Shown here: positions 8,471 through 18,221 of the stretch, piece by piece | Numbering within the stretch: the stretch's first letter is position 1 | Layout of the letters: each line of letters starts with the position of its first letter | DNA from: Stenotrophomonas rhizophila | Lineage (GTDB): Bacteria > Pseudomonadota > Gammaproteobacteria > Xanthomonadales > Xanthomonadaceae | DNA: 64,000 nt | Direction: 5' to 3' | Assembly: GCF_003751305.1 (NCBI RefSeq) | Contig: NZ_RJKV01000002.1 | Location: forward strand, 1,364,001-1,428,000 | Notes under the pieces: model-generated | Database searches by the model: none | Told to the model about the DNA's origin: nothing | Seen by the model: the letters and a program-made list of their open reading frames with translations, nothing else | Program-made: the position numbers and the translations under genes

Positions 8471-10140
8471 AGGCCGCGCACATCGATTCGCTGAAGGGCG
8501 TGTTCGCCCGGCATCGCGGCCGCCTGCTGCTGACGGTGCTGCTGCTGTGGACCACGATGCTGGCCGGTACCGCCTTGCTCGGGCTGTCCGGTGGGTTCCT
8601 CACCGCCGCCGCCCTGGCCGGCGCGGCCGGGCTCGGCAATGGCTTCAACTTCTTCTCGCCCTCGGCGGGCATCCGCGGGCTGACCATGGCGCGCATCGTG
8701 TCGCGCTATTTCGAAAAGCTGGTCGGCCACGATGTCACCCTGCGCATCGCGCGTGACCTGCGCGTGTGGTTCTTCCGTCGTGCGCTGCCGCTGGCACCGG
8801 CGCGCCTGGCCGGTGTACGCACCGGTGAACTGCTGGCGCGGCTGATGTCCGATATCGGCGAGGTCGACGGTCTGCTGGTGCGCGCGATCGGCCCGCTGCT
8901 GGCGCTCGGTGGCATCTCGCTGGTCGCGGTGGTGTCTGCGGGCATCATCTATCTGCCGGCGGCCGCTCTGCTGGCGTTGCTCGCCTTGCTGATCGGGGTG
9001 GGGGTGCCGTGGCTGACCGTGCGTGGCGCGGCCGACCAGGAGCGCGACCGCGCGCTGCACCGGGCGCAACTGCGCACCCAATCTTTCGAAGGGCTGGAAG
9101 GCGCGGCCGATCTTGCCGCACTGCAGGCGAGCGAGCATTGGAACCAGCGCGTGCTGGTGGCGGCCAAACAGCTGAAGTCGCGTGACAAGCGCCGCCGCTG
9201 GCGCCTGATCAGTGGCAACGCACTGCACGGTCTGTGTGGCGCGGGTGGCTTGGTAGCGATGCTGTGGCTGGCCCTCCATGCCTTCGAGCGTGGCAGTGTG
9301 GATGCGGCGCTGGCGGCCGCACTCGTGTTCCTGACCGTCGCACTGCTGGAGCTGTGGGCCGGCATCGGGTTGGCCTGGCAATCGTGGCTGTCCGGTCGCG
9401 TCGCTGCGGTGCGGCTGGAGGCCATCGTGGATCAGGCGCCGGGCGTGGTGGAAGCCGACGCGCCGGTGGCCGTACCGTCGGTGCCCGTGACGCTGCGGTT
9501 CGATCAGGTGGTGTTCCGTTGGCCCGGCCAGACGCGCGTGTTGCTGGACCGTGTGCAGCTGGAGCTCGCGCCGGGCGAACGGATCGCGATCCGCGGTGAC
9601 AGCGGCAGTGGCAAGACCACGCTGTCCTCTCTGCTGCTGCGGCTATGGGATCCGGAGGCCGGCAGCGTGCGTTACGGCGATGCCGATATCCGCAGTTTCG
9701 CGCAGGCCGACTGGCACCGTCAGATCGCCTGGCTGCCGCAGAACGCGCCGGTGTTCGCTGGCACCGTGGCGGACAACCTGCGGCTCGGCGATGTACAGGC
9801 CAGCGACGCGCGCTTGTGGCAGGTGCTGACGGAGGTCCGGCTACATGCCTGGGCCGAGCAGATCGGCGGGTTGGCGGCGTGGGTGGGCGAAAACGGCGCG
9901 ACCATGTCAGCCGGGCAGGCGCGGCGCCTGGCGCTGGCGCGCGCGCTGCTGCGTGACGCGCCGATCCTGTTGCTGGATGAACCGACCGAAGGCCTGGATG
10001 TGGATACCGCGCATGCATTGCTGCAGGACATGGTGGCGGCGCTGGGTAATCGCAGTCTGTTGATGATCACCCACGACGAACTGCCCAAGGGCATCGTGCA
10101 TCGCAGTTATCGATTGCGGGATGGACGGTTGGAAGGGTAG
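8467..10140 (+). CDS. cydC: thiol reductant ABC exporter subunit CydC
   Basis: 557 residues, the partner half-transporter of CydD. Transmembrane domain about residues 18-300, then an ATPase with Walker A GDSGSGKTT, a variant signature MSAGQARR (Ser-Ala-Gly instead of Ser-Gly-Gly) and Walker B ILLLDEP. The NGFNFFSPSAGIRGL stretch near the N-terminus is typical of CydC. ATGA overlap with cydD implies translational coupling and a 1:1 heterodimer. Confidence 0.93.
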   Translation: MKAAHIDSLKGVFARHRGRLLLTVLLLWTTMLAGTALLGLSGGFLTAAALAGAAGLGNGFNFFSPSAGIRGLTMARIVSRYFEKLVGHDVTLRIARDLRVWFFRRALPLAPARLAGVRTGELLARLMSDIGEVDGLLVRAIGPLLALGGISLVAVVSAGIIYLPAAALLALLALLIGVGVPWLTVRGAADQERDRALHRAQLRTQSFEGLEGAADLAALQASEHWNQRVLVAAKQLKSRDKRRRWRLISGNALHGLCGAGGLVAMLWLALHAFERGSVDAALAAALVFLTVALLELWAGIGLAWQSWLSGRVAAVRLEAIVDQAPGVVEADAPVAVPSVPVTLRFDQVVFRWPGQTRVLLDRVQLELAPGERIAIRGDSGSGKTTLSSLLLRLWDPEAGSVRYGDADIRSFAQADWHRQIAWLPQNAPVFAGTVADNLRLGDVQASDARLWQVLTEVRLHAWAEQIGGLAAWVGENGATMSAGQARRLALARALLRDAPILLLDEPTEGLDVDTAHALLQDMVAALGNRSLLMITHDELPKGIVHRSYRLRDGRLEG

Positions 10141-10171
10141 CGGCGAAGGCGATCCGCACACGGCGTGCAAA

Positions 10172-10197
10172 GCATCCACGCATGGCGTGGATCTACC
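10172..10197. repeat. GTAG-type REP palindrome
   Basis: GCATCCACGCATGGCGTGGATCTACCC: a short hairpin with the CTAC/GTAG end, like the SMAG repeats of Stenotrophomonas. It lies between convergent genes. Its GTAG end supplies the TAG stop of the gene at 10193. Confidence 0.75.
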
Positions 10198-10807
10198 CTG
10201 GGATGCTGCCGTTGTGGATCAGCCAGCCCATCGCCGCTATGTTGATCACTACCGCCACCCAGAACACTCGCTGGAAGGAGGCCTTGCGGTTCTTGTGGCG
10301 CAGCATGGCCTGCGCGATCAACGCACCCGGCCAGCCGCCCAGCAGGGCCAGGCCCTGCAGCGTGCTTTCCGGTGTGCGCTGGCGATCATTCTGGGCGGCG
10401 GATTTGTCATGCCAGTACCAGGCAAACGTCACCAGGCTCAGGCCCACGTAGGCACCCGGTACCCACATCGGCCAGTGCTGCCACATCGCCACGGCAATGA
10501 GGCCTGCGAGGAACACCAGTGCGATGGCCGTACGCGGCAATCGATCCGGCCCCGCACCACGCACCGCGGTGCGCGCAGCAGGACGGCCTCCATCCCGACC
10601 CAGCGCAAACCGCACCGCTACCGCACTGCGGCGCCCCTGCGCATCGGTCTGCACGTCATAGGTGATCACATCGCCCAGCACCGGGCGTCGATCGCGTGCC
10701 GAGAATGCGCGGATATGCACGAAGCATCGCTCGCCGCCGCCATTGGGCTGTACGAAGCCGAAGCCGCGCGCGTCGTTCCACTCGCTGATCTTTCCTTGAA
10801 GGCGCAT
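10193..10807 (-). CDS. cold-shock domain / DUF1294 membrane protein
   Basis: 204 residues. Residues 1-66 form a cold-shock-type nucleic-acid-binding fold with RNP1-like ARGFGFVQPNGGGERCFVH. After an Arg-rich linker, residues 90-200 carry hydrophobic segments and the DUF1294 signature (WYWHDKSAAQNDRQRTPESTLQGLALLGGWPGAL, split here by description only). This two-domain architecture is known but its function is not. It starts 8 bases after metX on the same strand, and its stop codon falls within a REP element. Confidence 0.88.
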   Translation of the reverse strand: MRLQGKISEWNDARGFGFVQPNGGGERCFVHIRAFSARDRRPVLGDVITYDVQTDAQGRRSAVAVRFALGRDGGRPAARTAVRGAGPDRLPRTAIALVFLAGLIAVAMWQHWPMWVPGAYVGLSLVTFAWYWHDKSAAQNDRQRTPESTLQGLALLGGWPGALIAQAMLRHKNRKASFQRVFWVAVVINIAAMGWLIHNGSIPG

Positions 10808-10815
10808 GGGTAAAC

Positions 10816-11928
10816 TCAGAGTGAGGAAAGAAAGCCGCTGACCGCCGGCCCGAACCGTGCGAAATCCACCAGGAACGCATCGTGCCCCTGCGGCGAATCC
10901 AGCCCGATGAACTGCGCCTCGGCACCGCCGGCACGCAGACCGTCGGCGATCTGCTGTTGCTGCTGCACCGGGAACAGGATGTCGGTGTTGGCGCCGATCG
11001 CCAGTGCCTTGCCCACCTGGATACGGGCCAGCCCGGCCATCACGTCGCCGTCGGCGTATTCGGCCAGGTCGAACCAGTCCATCGAGCGGCTCAGGTACAG
11101 ATAGCAGTTGGGATCGAAGAAGCGCACGAAGCGGCGGGCATGGCCTTCCAGGTAACTCTCCACCTGGAACTCCAGGCCGAACGGATCGTCATCGGCCTGG
11201 TCCGAATCCAGCCGTACGCGGCCGAAGCGGCCATCCCATTCCAGTGCGGAGCGGTAGGTGATCACGCCGAGCTTACGCGCCATGCGCATGCCCGATTCCG
11301 GATAGGCCTGGTCGGTGTAGCGACCGCCATTCCACTGCGGATCAAGCCGGATCGCCTCGCGCTGCAGCGAGCGGATCGCGATGGAAAACGGCAGCGCCTG
11401 GGCACTGCCGGAAATGTTGATATGGCTGCGCGCGATGCCCGGGTGCAGCAGCAGCAGCGCCAATGCGGTCATCCCGCCCATCGAGTTGCCGATCACGCAG
11501 GCCAGCTTGGTGACGCCCAAGGCGCGCACCACCTCGACCGCCGCCCGCGCGCCATCTTCGATGGACAGTTCGGGGAAGCGCAGGCCATAGAGTTCGCCGG
11601 TGGCCGGATCGATACTGGCCGGCCCGGTGGAGCCCTTGCAGCTGCCCAGCGAGTTCACGCAGATCACGAACCAGCGGTCGGTATCGATTGGTTTGCCAGG
11701 CCCGACCATCGCCTCCCACCAGCCGGCGGCCGGGTTGTCGGCGTTGGCTGCGGCATGTGCATCGGGGGAGAGCCCGGTGACGATCAACACCGCATTGCCG
11801 GCATCGGCAGCGAGCGTGCCCCAGGTTTCGTAGGCAACGTGTGCGTCGCGCAGTTCACCGCCGCGCTTGAACGCGAACGGCGAGGGCAGGGCGTGATAAC
11901 GGGTGCCGGGGGGAATGAATTCAGTCAT
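10816..11928 (-). CDS. metX: MetX-family homoserine/serine O-acyltransferase
   Basis: 370 residues, alpha/beta-hydrolase fold. The catalytic triad is visible as S149 (GNSMGG), D316 (GANTDILFP) and H349 (QGHDAF). The family moves an acetyl or succinyl group from CoA to the hydroxyl of homoserine or serine, feeding methionine or cysteine synthesis. The active-site stretch reads NSLGSCKGSTGP rather than the usual NVLGGC.GTTGP. MetX homologues of Xanthomonadales have been reported to act as serine O-succinyltransferases, so the substrate should not be taken from the gene name. Confidence 0.88.
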   Translation of the reverse strand: MTEFIPPGTRYHALPSPFAFKRGGELRDAHVAYETWGTLAADAGNAVLIVTGLSPDAHAAANADNPAAGWWEAMVGPGKPIDTDRWFVICVNSLGSCKGSTGPASIDPATGELYGLRFPELSIEDGARAAVEVVRALGVTKLACVIGNSMGGMTALALLLLHPGIARSHINISGSAQALPFSIAIRSLQREAIRLDPQWNGGRYTDQAYPESGMRMARKLGVITYRSALEWDGRFGRVRLDSDQADDDPFGLEFQVESYLEGHARRFVRFFDPNCYLYLSRSMDWFDLAEYADGDVMAGLARIQVGKALAIGANTDILFPVQQQQQIADGLRAGGAEAQFIGLDSPQGHDAFLVDFARFGPAVSGFLSSL

Positions 11929-12001
11929 GCGCGCAGTTTAGCCGGGCGCCGCGATGGCGCCGTAGTGGTGAGCGGCACGCTGCGTCGCGGCCGCGCATCG
12001 G

Positions 12002-13015
12002 TCATGGGCGATCAAACACCAGTGGCACCGGCCCGGCATGCGGCAGGCGCACCCGTACCGGCGCGGTCTCCACATCGTCCGGCTGGCGGTTGGCCTGGCC
12101 CGAACGCGACAGCCGCGCAATGACCTCGACCTCCTGCACCTGGGAGAGCGTGCTGGTGGGCATCGGGCTGTCGCCATCGCCGAGCGTGACCCGCAGCGGC
12201 AACTGGCTGGCCGGATGTTTCTGCACCGCGATCGGCATCGGCGGGCCATCGGGCGCGCGCGCGATCACGAACACGGTTGCGTTGGCCAACGTGGGATCCA
12301 ACGTGGTTCCGGGCGCGAACCGGACCTGCACGGTGAGGGCGTGGTTGCCCGCCGCCGCAGGGGCGGAGGTGTCGGTCATGGGCGGCAGCCCGGCATTGCC
12401 GCGGGCGATGGCGATCTGCTCGCGCAGCGCACGCGCCGCGCCCGGTTCCAGGCGTGGCAGCAGCGCTTCCCAGGCGGCCGCCGCTTCGGCGTCCTGCCCG
12501 CGCTGGCGCAGGGCAATGCCGATCAGCCAGCCGGCGCGCTCACTCTCCGGCGCGAGTGTGTTGGCGTGTCGCAACCATTGCAGGGCCTGGTCATCGAATT
12601 GTTTGCCCGGTGCCGCCTGCGCGCGCGCCTGCGCTGCTTCGACCAGCACGCCGGGATCGTCCGGGGCGAGTTGCACCGCGCGGTCAAACGCGGCCGTGGC
12701 CTCGGCGAGCTTGCCCAGCGCCAGCTGCGAACGGCCAAGCAGAGCCCAGCCATCGGCGCGCTGTGGGTCCTTGGCCAGCGCCTGTTGCAGCGCCTGCACG
12801 CCATCCTCCAGCGTGGCAGGCTCGTCACTGGCCGCCGTCCGCTCGGCGGCATCCGGCGTGCCGACCAGCAGGTACAGCGCGCCACCGGCCAAGCCAAGGG
12901 CCAGCATCGCAATCACGAAGGGGCGGTGCTGGCCGCCCGCACGCAACGGCCACAGTACGCGTGCAGCAACGGCCGCCGCGACCACGGCGGCACTCAGGGC
13001 CATCCAAAGGCTCAC
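12002..13015 (-). CDS. ccmI: cytochrome c maturation protein CcmI (TPR protein)
   Basis: 337 residues. Two N-terminal membrane helices (residues about 3-22 and 33-52), then tetratricopeptide repeats (EDGVQALQQALAKDPQRADGWALLG, in part) and a C-terminal beta-rich domain. CcmI holds apocytochrome c for haem attachment by the CcmFH lyase. It is last in the ccm operon, overlapping the ccmH stop by 4 bases. Confidence 0.93.
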   Translation of the reverse strand: MSLWMALSAAVVAAAVAARVLWPLRAGGQHRPFVIAMLALGLAGGALYLLVGTPDAAERTAASDEPATLEDGVQALQQALAKDPQRADGWALLGRSQLALGKLAEATAAFDRAVQLAPDDPGVLVEAAQARAQAAPGKQFDDQALQWLRHANTLAPESERAGWLIGIALRQRGQDAEAAAAWEALLPRLEPGAARALREQIAIARGNAGLPPMTDTSAPAAAGNHALTVQVRFAPGTTLDPTLANATVFVIARAPDGPPMPIAVQKHPASQLPLRVTLGDGDSPMPTSTLSQVQEVEVIARLSRSGQANRQPDDVETAPVRVRLPHAGPVPLVFDRP

Positions 13016-13458
13016 CAGCGCTCCTCGCTCTTGTCCATCGGTTCAATCCCGCGGCTGCGCCGACGCACCACCCAGACCAGCACGCCTGCGCCGATCAACA
13101 GTGCCACCGGCGGCCCGAACCAGAGCAGCGCATTGCGTGCCTCCATCGGTGGCCGGTACAGCACGAACTCGCCATAACGGTCGACCAGGAACTGCTTGAT
13201 CTGTGCGTCGCTGTTGCCCTGCTGCATCAGCACCAGCACCTCGCGGCGCAGGTCGTGCGCGATCTGCGCATTGGAATCGGCCAGCGACTGGTTCTGGCAT
13301 TGCACGCAGCGCAGCTCCGCGGCCAGCGCATGGAAGCGGGCTTCCTCGGCGGCATCGCGGTACTGCAACGGGGTCGGGTCGGAGACGGCCTGCGCCATCG
13401 CCGGCGAGGCCAAGGCCAGCGACAGCGCGATCAGCGCCGCGCCGGCCTGGCGGAGCAT
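13012..13458 (-). CDS. ccmH: cytochrome c maturation protein CcmH
   Basis: 148 residues from the ATG at 13458, which sits 4 bases after ccmG and begins the signal peptide MLRQAGAALIALSLALA. A start at 13506 inside ccmG is open but adds only an Arg/Pro-rich leader. The apocytochrome-reducing motif RCVQCQNQSLADS is present, and a C-terminal helix anchors the protein. It works with CcmG and CcmF in keeping apocytochrome c reduced and attaching haem. Confidence 0.93.
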   Translation of the reverse strand: MLRQAGAALIALSLALASPAMAQAVSDPTPLQYRDAAEEARFHALAAELRCVQCQNQSLADSNAQIAHDLRREVLVLMQQGNSDAQIKQFLVDRYGEFVLYRPPMEARNALLWFGPPVALLIGAGVLVWVVRRRSRGIEPMDKSEERW

Positions 13459-13462
13459 CCGG

Positions 13463-14074
13463 TTACGGCGAGGCGGGGAGCTGCGGCTGGGCATTGGCAT
13501 GGGCACGCTCCACCTTTTCCAGTTCCGGAATCAGCTGTGTATCGATGACGCGCTGGCTGAGTGCGCCGCTGTACTTCCAGCGCACCACGCCGCTGGCGTC
13601 GACCAGGAAGGTCTCCGGCGCGGCGGTGACGCCCCAGTCGATCGCGGTGCGGCCTTCAATGTCGCTCAGCACCAGCACGAACGGATTGCCCAGCTGCTCC
13701 AGCCAACGCAGCGCATCGGCCGGCTCGTCCTTCCAGTTGTAGCCGATCACGCGCACGCGCTTGGTTTCGGCGAATCTGGTCAGGATCGGATGTTCGTCGC
13801 GACAGGCCGCGCACCAGCTGCCCCACACGTTGAGCACGTAGGGGGCGCCGCGCAGTTCGGTGCTGCTGACCTTGATGTGCGGATCGTGCAGCACCGGCAG
13901 CTCGAAGGCCGGTGCCGGCTTGCCGATCAGTGCAGAAGGCAGGACGTCGCGGTCCGGCGCGCCGGATTTCATCACCCCGTAGATCATCAGCCCCAGCAGC
14001 CCGAAGAAGAACAGCACCCCGATGACGATGGCCACGGGCGGCAGCGGACGGGAGGCAGGGCGGGGATCGGACAC
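13463..14074 (-). CDS. ccmG: thiol:disulfide interchange protein CcmG (DsbE)
   Basis: 203 residues. One N-terminal membrane anchor (IVIGVLFFFGLLGLMIYGVM) and a periplasmic thioredoxin fold with the active site WCAAC and the CcmG-type extension DALRWLEQLGNPF. It reduces the CXXCH cysteines of apocytochrome c. It lies between ccmF and ccmH in the standard order. The C-terminus (KVERAHANAQPQLPASP) is longer and less ordered than in E. coli. Confidence 0.95.
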   Translation of the reverse strand: MSDPRPASRPLPPVAIVIGVLFFFGLLGLMIYGVMKSGAPDRDVLPSALIGKPAPAFELPVLHDPHIKVSSTELRGAPYVLNVWGSWCAACRDEHPILTRFAETKRVRVIGYNWKDEPADALRWLEQLGNPFVLVLSDIEGRTAIDWGVTAAPETFLVDASGVVRWKYSGALSQRVIDTQLIPELEKVERAHANAQPQLPASP

Positions 14075-14083
14075 GGGGAACTC

Positions 14084-15997
14084 CTAGGGACGACGGAAAC
14101 GACGATCGGCGGCGGTGACGAAGCCACCCAGTGCCATCAGCAGCGCGCCCAGCCAGATCCAGCGGACGAACGGTTTGATGTGCACGCGCACGGCCCATGC
14201 ATTGTTGCCCAGCGATTCGCCGAGTGCCACGTAAACATCGCCGTTGAGACGGGCGTGGATGCCCGCCTCGGTCATTACCTGCCCGCCACTGGCGTACAGG
14301 CGTTTTTCCGGATGCAGCAGGGCCAGTTCGCGGTCGTGCTGGAGCACGCGCAGGTGCCCGCGGTCGGCAATGTAGTTGGGGCCTTGCTGATGGTCCACGC
14401 CTTCAAAGCGCACTTCATAGCTGCCCACCACCAGCGACTGCCCGGGGGCGAGCGCGACTTCGCGCTGCACGTTCAATGCTTCCACCAGCAGCGCACCGGC
14501 CAGGAACACGGCCACGCCGCCATGGGCCAGCAGCATGCCGACCATCTCGGCAGTGAACCTGCCGTTGCCGCGCAGGCGGGTCCAGACGAAACGCCCGGTA
14601 CCGAACGCGACCCAGGCCGCACCGGTCACGCCGGCAGCGGTCTTCAACGCGCCCTGCGGCGCCATGAAGTACGCGATCACGCCCAGCAGCAGCGCCAGCC
14701 CCGCCCACGGTGCCAGCATCGCCAACCGCCGCGAGGCCTGGTCGCGCTGCCAGTTGACCAGCGGCCCGAACGGCAGCAGCGCCACCAGCGGCGCCATCAA
14801 CACCACGAACAGCGTGCCGAAGTAGGGCGGCCCGACCGAGACCTTGCCCAGGCCCAGTGCATCGGCCAGCAGGGGATACAGGGTGCCGAGCAGCACCATG
14901 CCGCAGGCGGCGGCGAGCAGCAGGTTGTTGGCCAGCAGCAGGGTCTCGCGCGAGGTCGGCAGGAAGCCGCGGCGCGGATCTTCGCTGGTCAGCGCGCCGG
15001 CCCGCAGCGCGTAGAGCAGCAGCGCGCCGCCGATCACCAGCGCCAGGAAAATCAGGATGAAGGTGCCGCGCGACGGATCGGCCGCGAACGAATGCACGCT
15101 GGTCAGCACGCCCGAGCGCACCAGGAACGTGCCAAGCAATGACAGCGCGAAGGCGGCGATGGCCAGCAGCAGCGTCCAGCTGGCGAAACTGCCGCGTTTT
15201 TCAGTGACGGCCTGCGAATGGATCAACGCGGCCCCGGCCAGCCACGGCATGAAGCTGGCGTTCTCGACCGGATCCCAGAACCACCAACCGCCCCAGCCCA
15301 GCTCGTAATACGCCCACCAGCTGCCCAGCGCGATGCCGATGGTCAGAAAGCCCCAGGCCACATTTGTCCACGGCCGGGTCCAGCGCAGCCAGCGCGCATC
15401 CACGCGTCCTTCCAGCAGTGCGGCGATCGCGAATGCGAAGGGCACCGAGAAACCCACGTACCCGATGTACAGCATCGGCGGGTGGATGATCAGCCCGGGA
15501 TCCTGCAGCAGCGGATTGAGGTCGCGCCCTTCCAGCGGCGCCGGAATCAGCCGCGCGAACGGGTTGGAGGTGAAGATCAGGAAGGCGAGGAAGCCGATGC
15601 TGATGATGCCAAGCACACCCAGCACGCGGGCGGCCACCTCGGCCGGCAGGCGTTTGGACCACAGCGCCACGGCGCCGCACCACAGCGCGAGCACCAGCGC
15701 CCACAGCAGCAGCGAGCCTTCATGCGCGCCCCAGACCGCCGAGTAGCGGTAGGCCAGTGGCAGCAGCGAGTTGGAGTTCTCCGCCACATAGCGCACCGAG
15801 AAATCCTGGGTGACGAAGGCGGCCGTCAGCACGCCGAATGCACCCAGCAGCAGCGCGAGCTGCGCATACGCCGCCGGTCGTGCCACCGCCATCCACGTGG
15901 TGCGGCCGCGATGGGCGCCCCACAGTGGCAGCACGGTCTGCAGCACGGCCATCAACAGCGCGGTGACCAGCAGGATCTGCCCCAGTTCCGGCAGCAC
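14084..15997 (-). CDS. ccmF: cytochrome c haem lyase subunit CcmF
   Basis: 637 residues, a large polytopic inner-membrane protein. The haem-handling WWD motif is clear (ELGWGGWWFWDPVENASFMP, near residue 230), with the flanking histidines of the family. CcmF takes haem from CcmE and attaches it to apocytochrome c. Its stop abuts the ccmE coding region, fitting one polycistronic message. Confidence 0.97.
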   Translation of the reverse strand: MLPELGQILLVTALLMAVLQTVLPLWGAHRGRTTWMAVARPAAYAQLALLLGAFGVLTAAFVTQDFSVRYVAENSNSLLPLAYRYSAVWGAHEGSLLLWALVLALWCGAVALWSKRLPAEVAARVLGVLGIISIGFLAFLIFTSNPFARLIPAPLEGRDLNPLLQDPGLIIHPPMLYIGYVGFSVPFAFAIAALLEGRVDARWLRWTRPWTNVAWGFLTIGIALGSWWAYYELGWGGWWFWDPVENASFMPWLAGAALIHSQAVTEKRGSFASWTLLLAIAAFALSLLGTFLVRSGVLTSVHSFAADPSRGTFILIFLALVIGGALLLYALRAGALTSEDPRRGFLPTSRETLLLANNLLLAAACGMVLLGTLYPLLADALGLGKVSVGPPYFGTLFVVLMAPLVALLPFGPLVNWQRDQASRRLAMLAPWAGLALLLGVIAYFMAPQGALKTAAGVTGAAWVAFGTGRFVWTRLRGNGRFTAEMVGMLLAHGGVAVFLAGALLVEALNVQREVALAPGQSLVVGSYEVRFEGVDHQQGPNYIADRGHLRVLQHDRELALLHPEKRLYASGGQVMTEAGIHARLNGDVYVALGESLGNNAWAVRVHIKPFVRWIWLGALLMALGGFVTAADRRFRRP

Positions 15998-16459
15998 TCA
16001 GTACGTCTCCGGCGCCGGCACGGGCACATCGTGTTTGGTGTGTGCCTGGCCCATCTTGTCGGCCACTTCCTTGGGCATGTAGGTCTCGTCGTGCTTGGCC
16101 AGTACTTCCTCGGCGACAAAGCGACCGTCCTGCAGGCGGCCGGTGGCGACCACGGCGGTGCCCTCGGCGAACAGGTCCGGCAGGATCCGCGAGGTGATCA
16201 CCGGCAGGGTCGCGTCACCGTCGGTGACCACGAAGTGCGCATCCAGCGAGCCGGGCGCACGTTGCAGCGAGCCTTTGACCACCATGCCGCCCAGGCGGAA
16301 CCGGGCGTGATCGCCGGCATCGCCGCGCAGCACTTCGGACGGGGTATAGAGGTAGGCGATATTGCGTTGCAGGGCCATCGCGACCAGCGCGGTGGCCAGG
16401 CCGGAGGCCAGCACCAGCAGCATCACCCAGAGCAGGCGGCGACGCCGGACCGGATTCAT
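15998..16459 (-). CDS. ccmE: haem chaperone CcmE
   Basis: 153 residues from the ATG at 16459. Signal anchor at residues 10-30, then an OB-fold. The covalent haem-binding His is H123 in [10 protein letters not shown], with Y127 as the usual axial ligand. The ATG overlaps the ccmD stop (ATGA). It shuttles haem from CcmC to CcmF in the periplasm. Confidence 0.96.
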   Translation of the reverse strand: MNPVRRRRLLWVMLLVLASGLATALVAMALQRNIAYLYTPSEVLRGDAGDHARFRLGGMVVKGSLQRAPGSLDAHFVVTDGDATLPVITSRILPDLFAEGTAVVATGRLQDGRFVAEEVLAKHDETYMPKEVADKMGQAHTKHDVPVPAPETY

Positions 16460-16641
16460 CGGGTCAGCTCCGGCGCCAGCGGCGGCGCGCTGCCGGCCGC
16501 CGCACGGGCCTGTTGGCGCTGCTGGCGGCGGACCGCCAGGCGGCGCGCCCAGCGCAGGCGCAGCCAGGAGCCGATGGCATCGCTGCCCAGCACCAGCACG
16601 AACACCGCGTAGGCGGCAATCACATAGGGCAGGTGGGTCAT
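16456..16641 (-). CDS. ccmD: haem exporter protein CcmD
   Basis: 61 residues. One N-terminal membrane helix ([20 protein letters not shown]) and a basic cytoplasmic tail ([17 protein letters not shown]), the standard CcmD layout. Overlaps ccmC upstream and ccmE downstream by 4 bases each. It assists release of holo-CcmE from the CcmABC complex. Confidence 0.92.
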   Translation of the reverse strand: MTHLPYVIAAYAVFVLVLGSDAIGSWLRLRWARRLAVRRQQRQQARAAAGSAPPLAPELTR

Positions 16642-17402
16642 GGGCGGCGGTCCTCCAGCGGTGCACGGATGCCGGCGGTGACCCAGGCCTTGCCGGCCTC
16701 GCGCAGCAGGTTGTCGGCGCGGGCCTTGGCCAGCAGCGAGCCGGCGAACCACAGCTTGGTCCCGATCACCATCAGCCACAGCGGCAGCGCCATGCTGGCA
16801 TCCAGCGTGGATTCGCCGAACAGGCGGATGGTCTGGCCCTGGTGCAGGCTGCCCCACCATTCCACGGAATAGCGGATCACCGGCAGCAGGCTTACCCCGA
16901 CGATGGCCAGCAGCCCGGCCGCGCGCGCGGCGCTGCGACGGTCCTCGATGGCGTAATACAGGCCGATCACGCCCAGGTAAAGGAGCAGCAGGATCAGCTC
17001 GGTGGTCATGCGCGGGTCCCAGTCCCACCAGGTGCCCCAGGTCGGCTTGCCCCAGATGCTGCCGGTGAGCAGGGTGATCAGGGTGAAGCCGGCGCCGAGC
17101 GGGGCGCAGGCCATCGCCAGGATTTCGCAGGTCTTGATCCGCCAGATCAGCGCGATCGCCGCGTACAGCGCCATCAGCGCGAACACGAACAGGCTCATCC
17201 ACGCGCTGGGCACGTGGATGTAGAGAATGCGGAAGCTGTCCAGCTGCTTGGAATCGGCCGGCACCACTGCCAGCGCCTGCCAGATGCCGATCAGCAGCAC
17301 CGGCACCGCCGCCAGGTAGAACACGCGCGACCAGCGCGCGGCAAAGCGGTCGAAGGTGGGCGGCGAACCGAGTTGGTGGAACCAGCGGACGATCGGGTGC
17401 AT
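16638..17402 (-). CDS. ccmC: haem transporter CcmC
   Basis: 254 residues from the ATG at 17402 ([11 protein letters not shown]). Six predicted membrane helices with the WWD motif [16 protein letters not shown] and the conserved periplasmic HVPSAWMS. CcmC delivers haem to CcmE. The frame stays open upstream, but residues before this Met are Arg/Cys-rich and not family-like. An unusual 123-base gap separates it from ccmB. Confidence 0.95.
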   Translation of the reverse strand: MHPIVRWFHQLGSPPTFDRFAARWSRVFYLAAVPVLLIGIWQALAVVPADSKQLDSFRILYIHVPSAWMSLFVFALMALYAAIALIWRIKTCEILAMACAPLGAGFTLITLLTGSIWGKPTWGTWWDWDPRMTTELILLLLYLGVIGLYYAIEDRRSAARAAGLLAIVGVSLLPVIRYSVEWWGSLHQGQTIRLFGESTLDASMALPLWLMVIGTKLWFAGSLLAKARADNLLREAGKAWVTAGIRAPLEDRRP

Positions 17403-17525
17403 GCGGCAGTGGCTATCCAACGAAGGGCGACGATGGAACGGACGTGGAGTGGCTCGGCAACGGATGACGCGGATGCAGGTGACGCTCACAACGCAGCGCA
17501 CGCCTCCGACAGTACGCCATACCGC

Positions 17526-18221
17526 TCAACTCAGCGAGATGCGGATCGCCGCGGCCGTCGCCAGCGGGGCCAGCACCAGCGCCACCACCAGCCCGGCGCC
17601 CAGCATCAGCAGCGCACCGATCGGATCCTGGCCGCGGGCGACCGCCGCCACACTGCCCGCACCGAACACCAGCACCGGCACATACAGCGGCAGGGCCAGC
17701 AGCGCCACGAGAATACCAGAGCGCCGGATGCTGACCGTCAGCGCGGCGACCACCCCGCCGATCAGGCTCAGCAAGGGCGTTCCCAGCAGCAACGATGCCA
17801 GCAACATCGGCAGCTGGTCATGCGGCAGATGCAGCATTTCCGCCAACAGCGGCGACATCACGATCAGCGGCAGCGCGGTGGTGAGCCAGTGCACCAGTAC
17901 CCGCACCAGCACCAGCCAGGCCAACGGGACGGGGGCGAGCAACCATTGCTCCAGCGAGCCATCTTCGGCATCGCTGCGGAACAGCGAATCCATCGCCAGC
18001 TGACCGGCCAGCAGCACCGCCAGCCACATCACGGCTGCCGCCACCCGCGCCATGGCCTCCGGATCACGACCCAGTGCCAATGCGAACAGCACGACCACCA
18101 GCAGGGCGAACAGCACGGGCTGCAGCGCATCCCCACGGCGGCGCCAGAGCAGGCGCATGTCGCGGGCGACCAGCGCCCGTGCGGTCTGCCACAGGCCCGG
18201 TTCCGTCCCCGGCGCGATCAT
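17526..18221 (-). CDS. ccmB: haem exporter permease CcmB
   Basis: 231 residues, six hydrophobic segments, with the conserved [14 protein letters not shown] region around residue 90 and [16 protein letters not shown]. It is the membrane partner of the CcmA ATPase. Its ATG overlaps the ccmA stop (ATGA). Confidence 0.94.
   Translation of the reverse strand: MIAPGTEPGLWQTARALVARDMRLLWRRRGDALQPVLFALLVVVLFALALGRDPEAMARVAAAVMWLAVLLAGQLAMDSLFRSDAEDGSLEQWLLAPVPLAWLVLVRVLVHWLTTALPLIVMSPLLAEMLHLPHDQLPMLLASLLLGTPLLSLIGGVVAALTVSIRRSGILVALLALPLYVPVLVFGAGSVAAVARGQDPIGALLMLGAGLVVALVLAPLATAAAIRISLS

Noticed and set aside
13459..13506. Longer ccmH start at 13506
   Set aside because: It would overlap ccmG and place an Arg/Pro-rich leader before the signal peptide. 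The ATG at 13458 gives a normal signal directly after ccmG.
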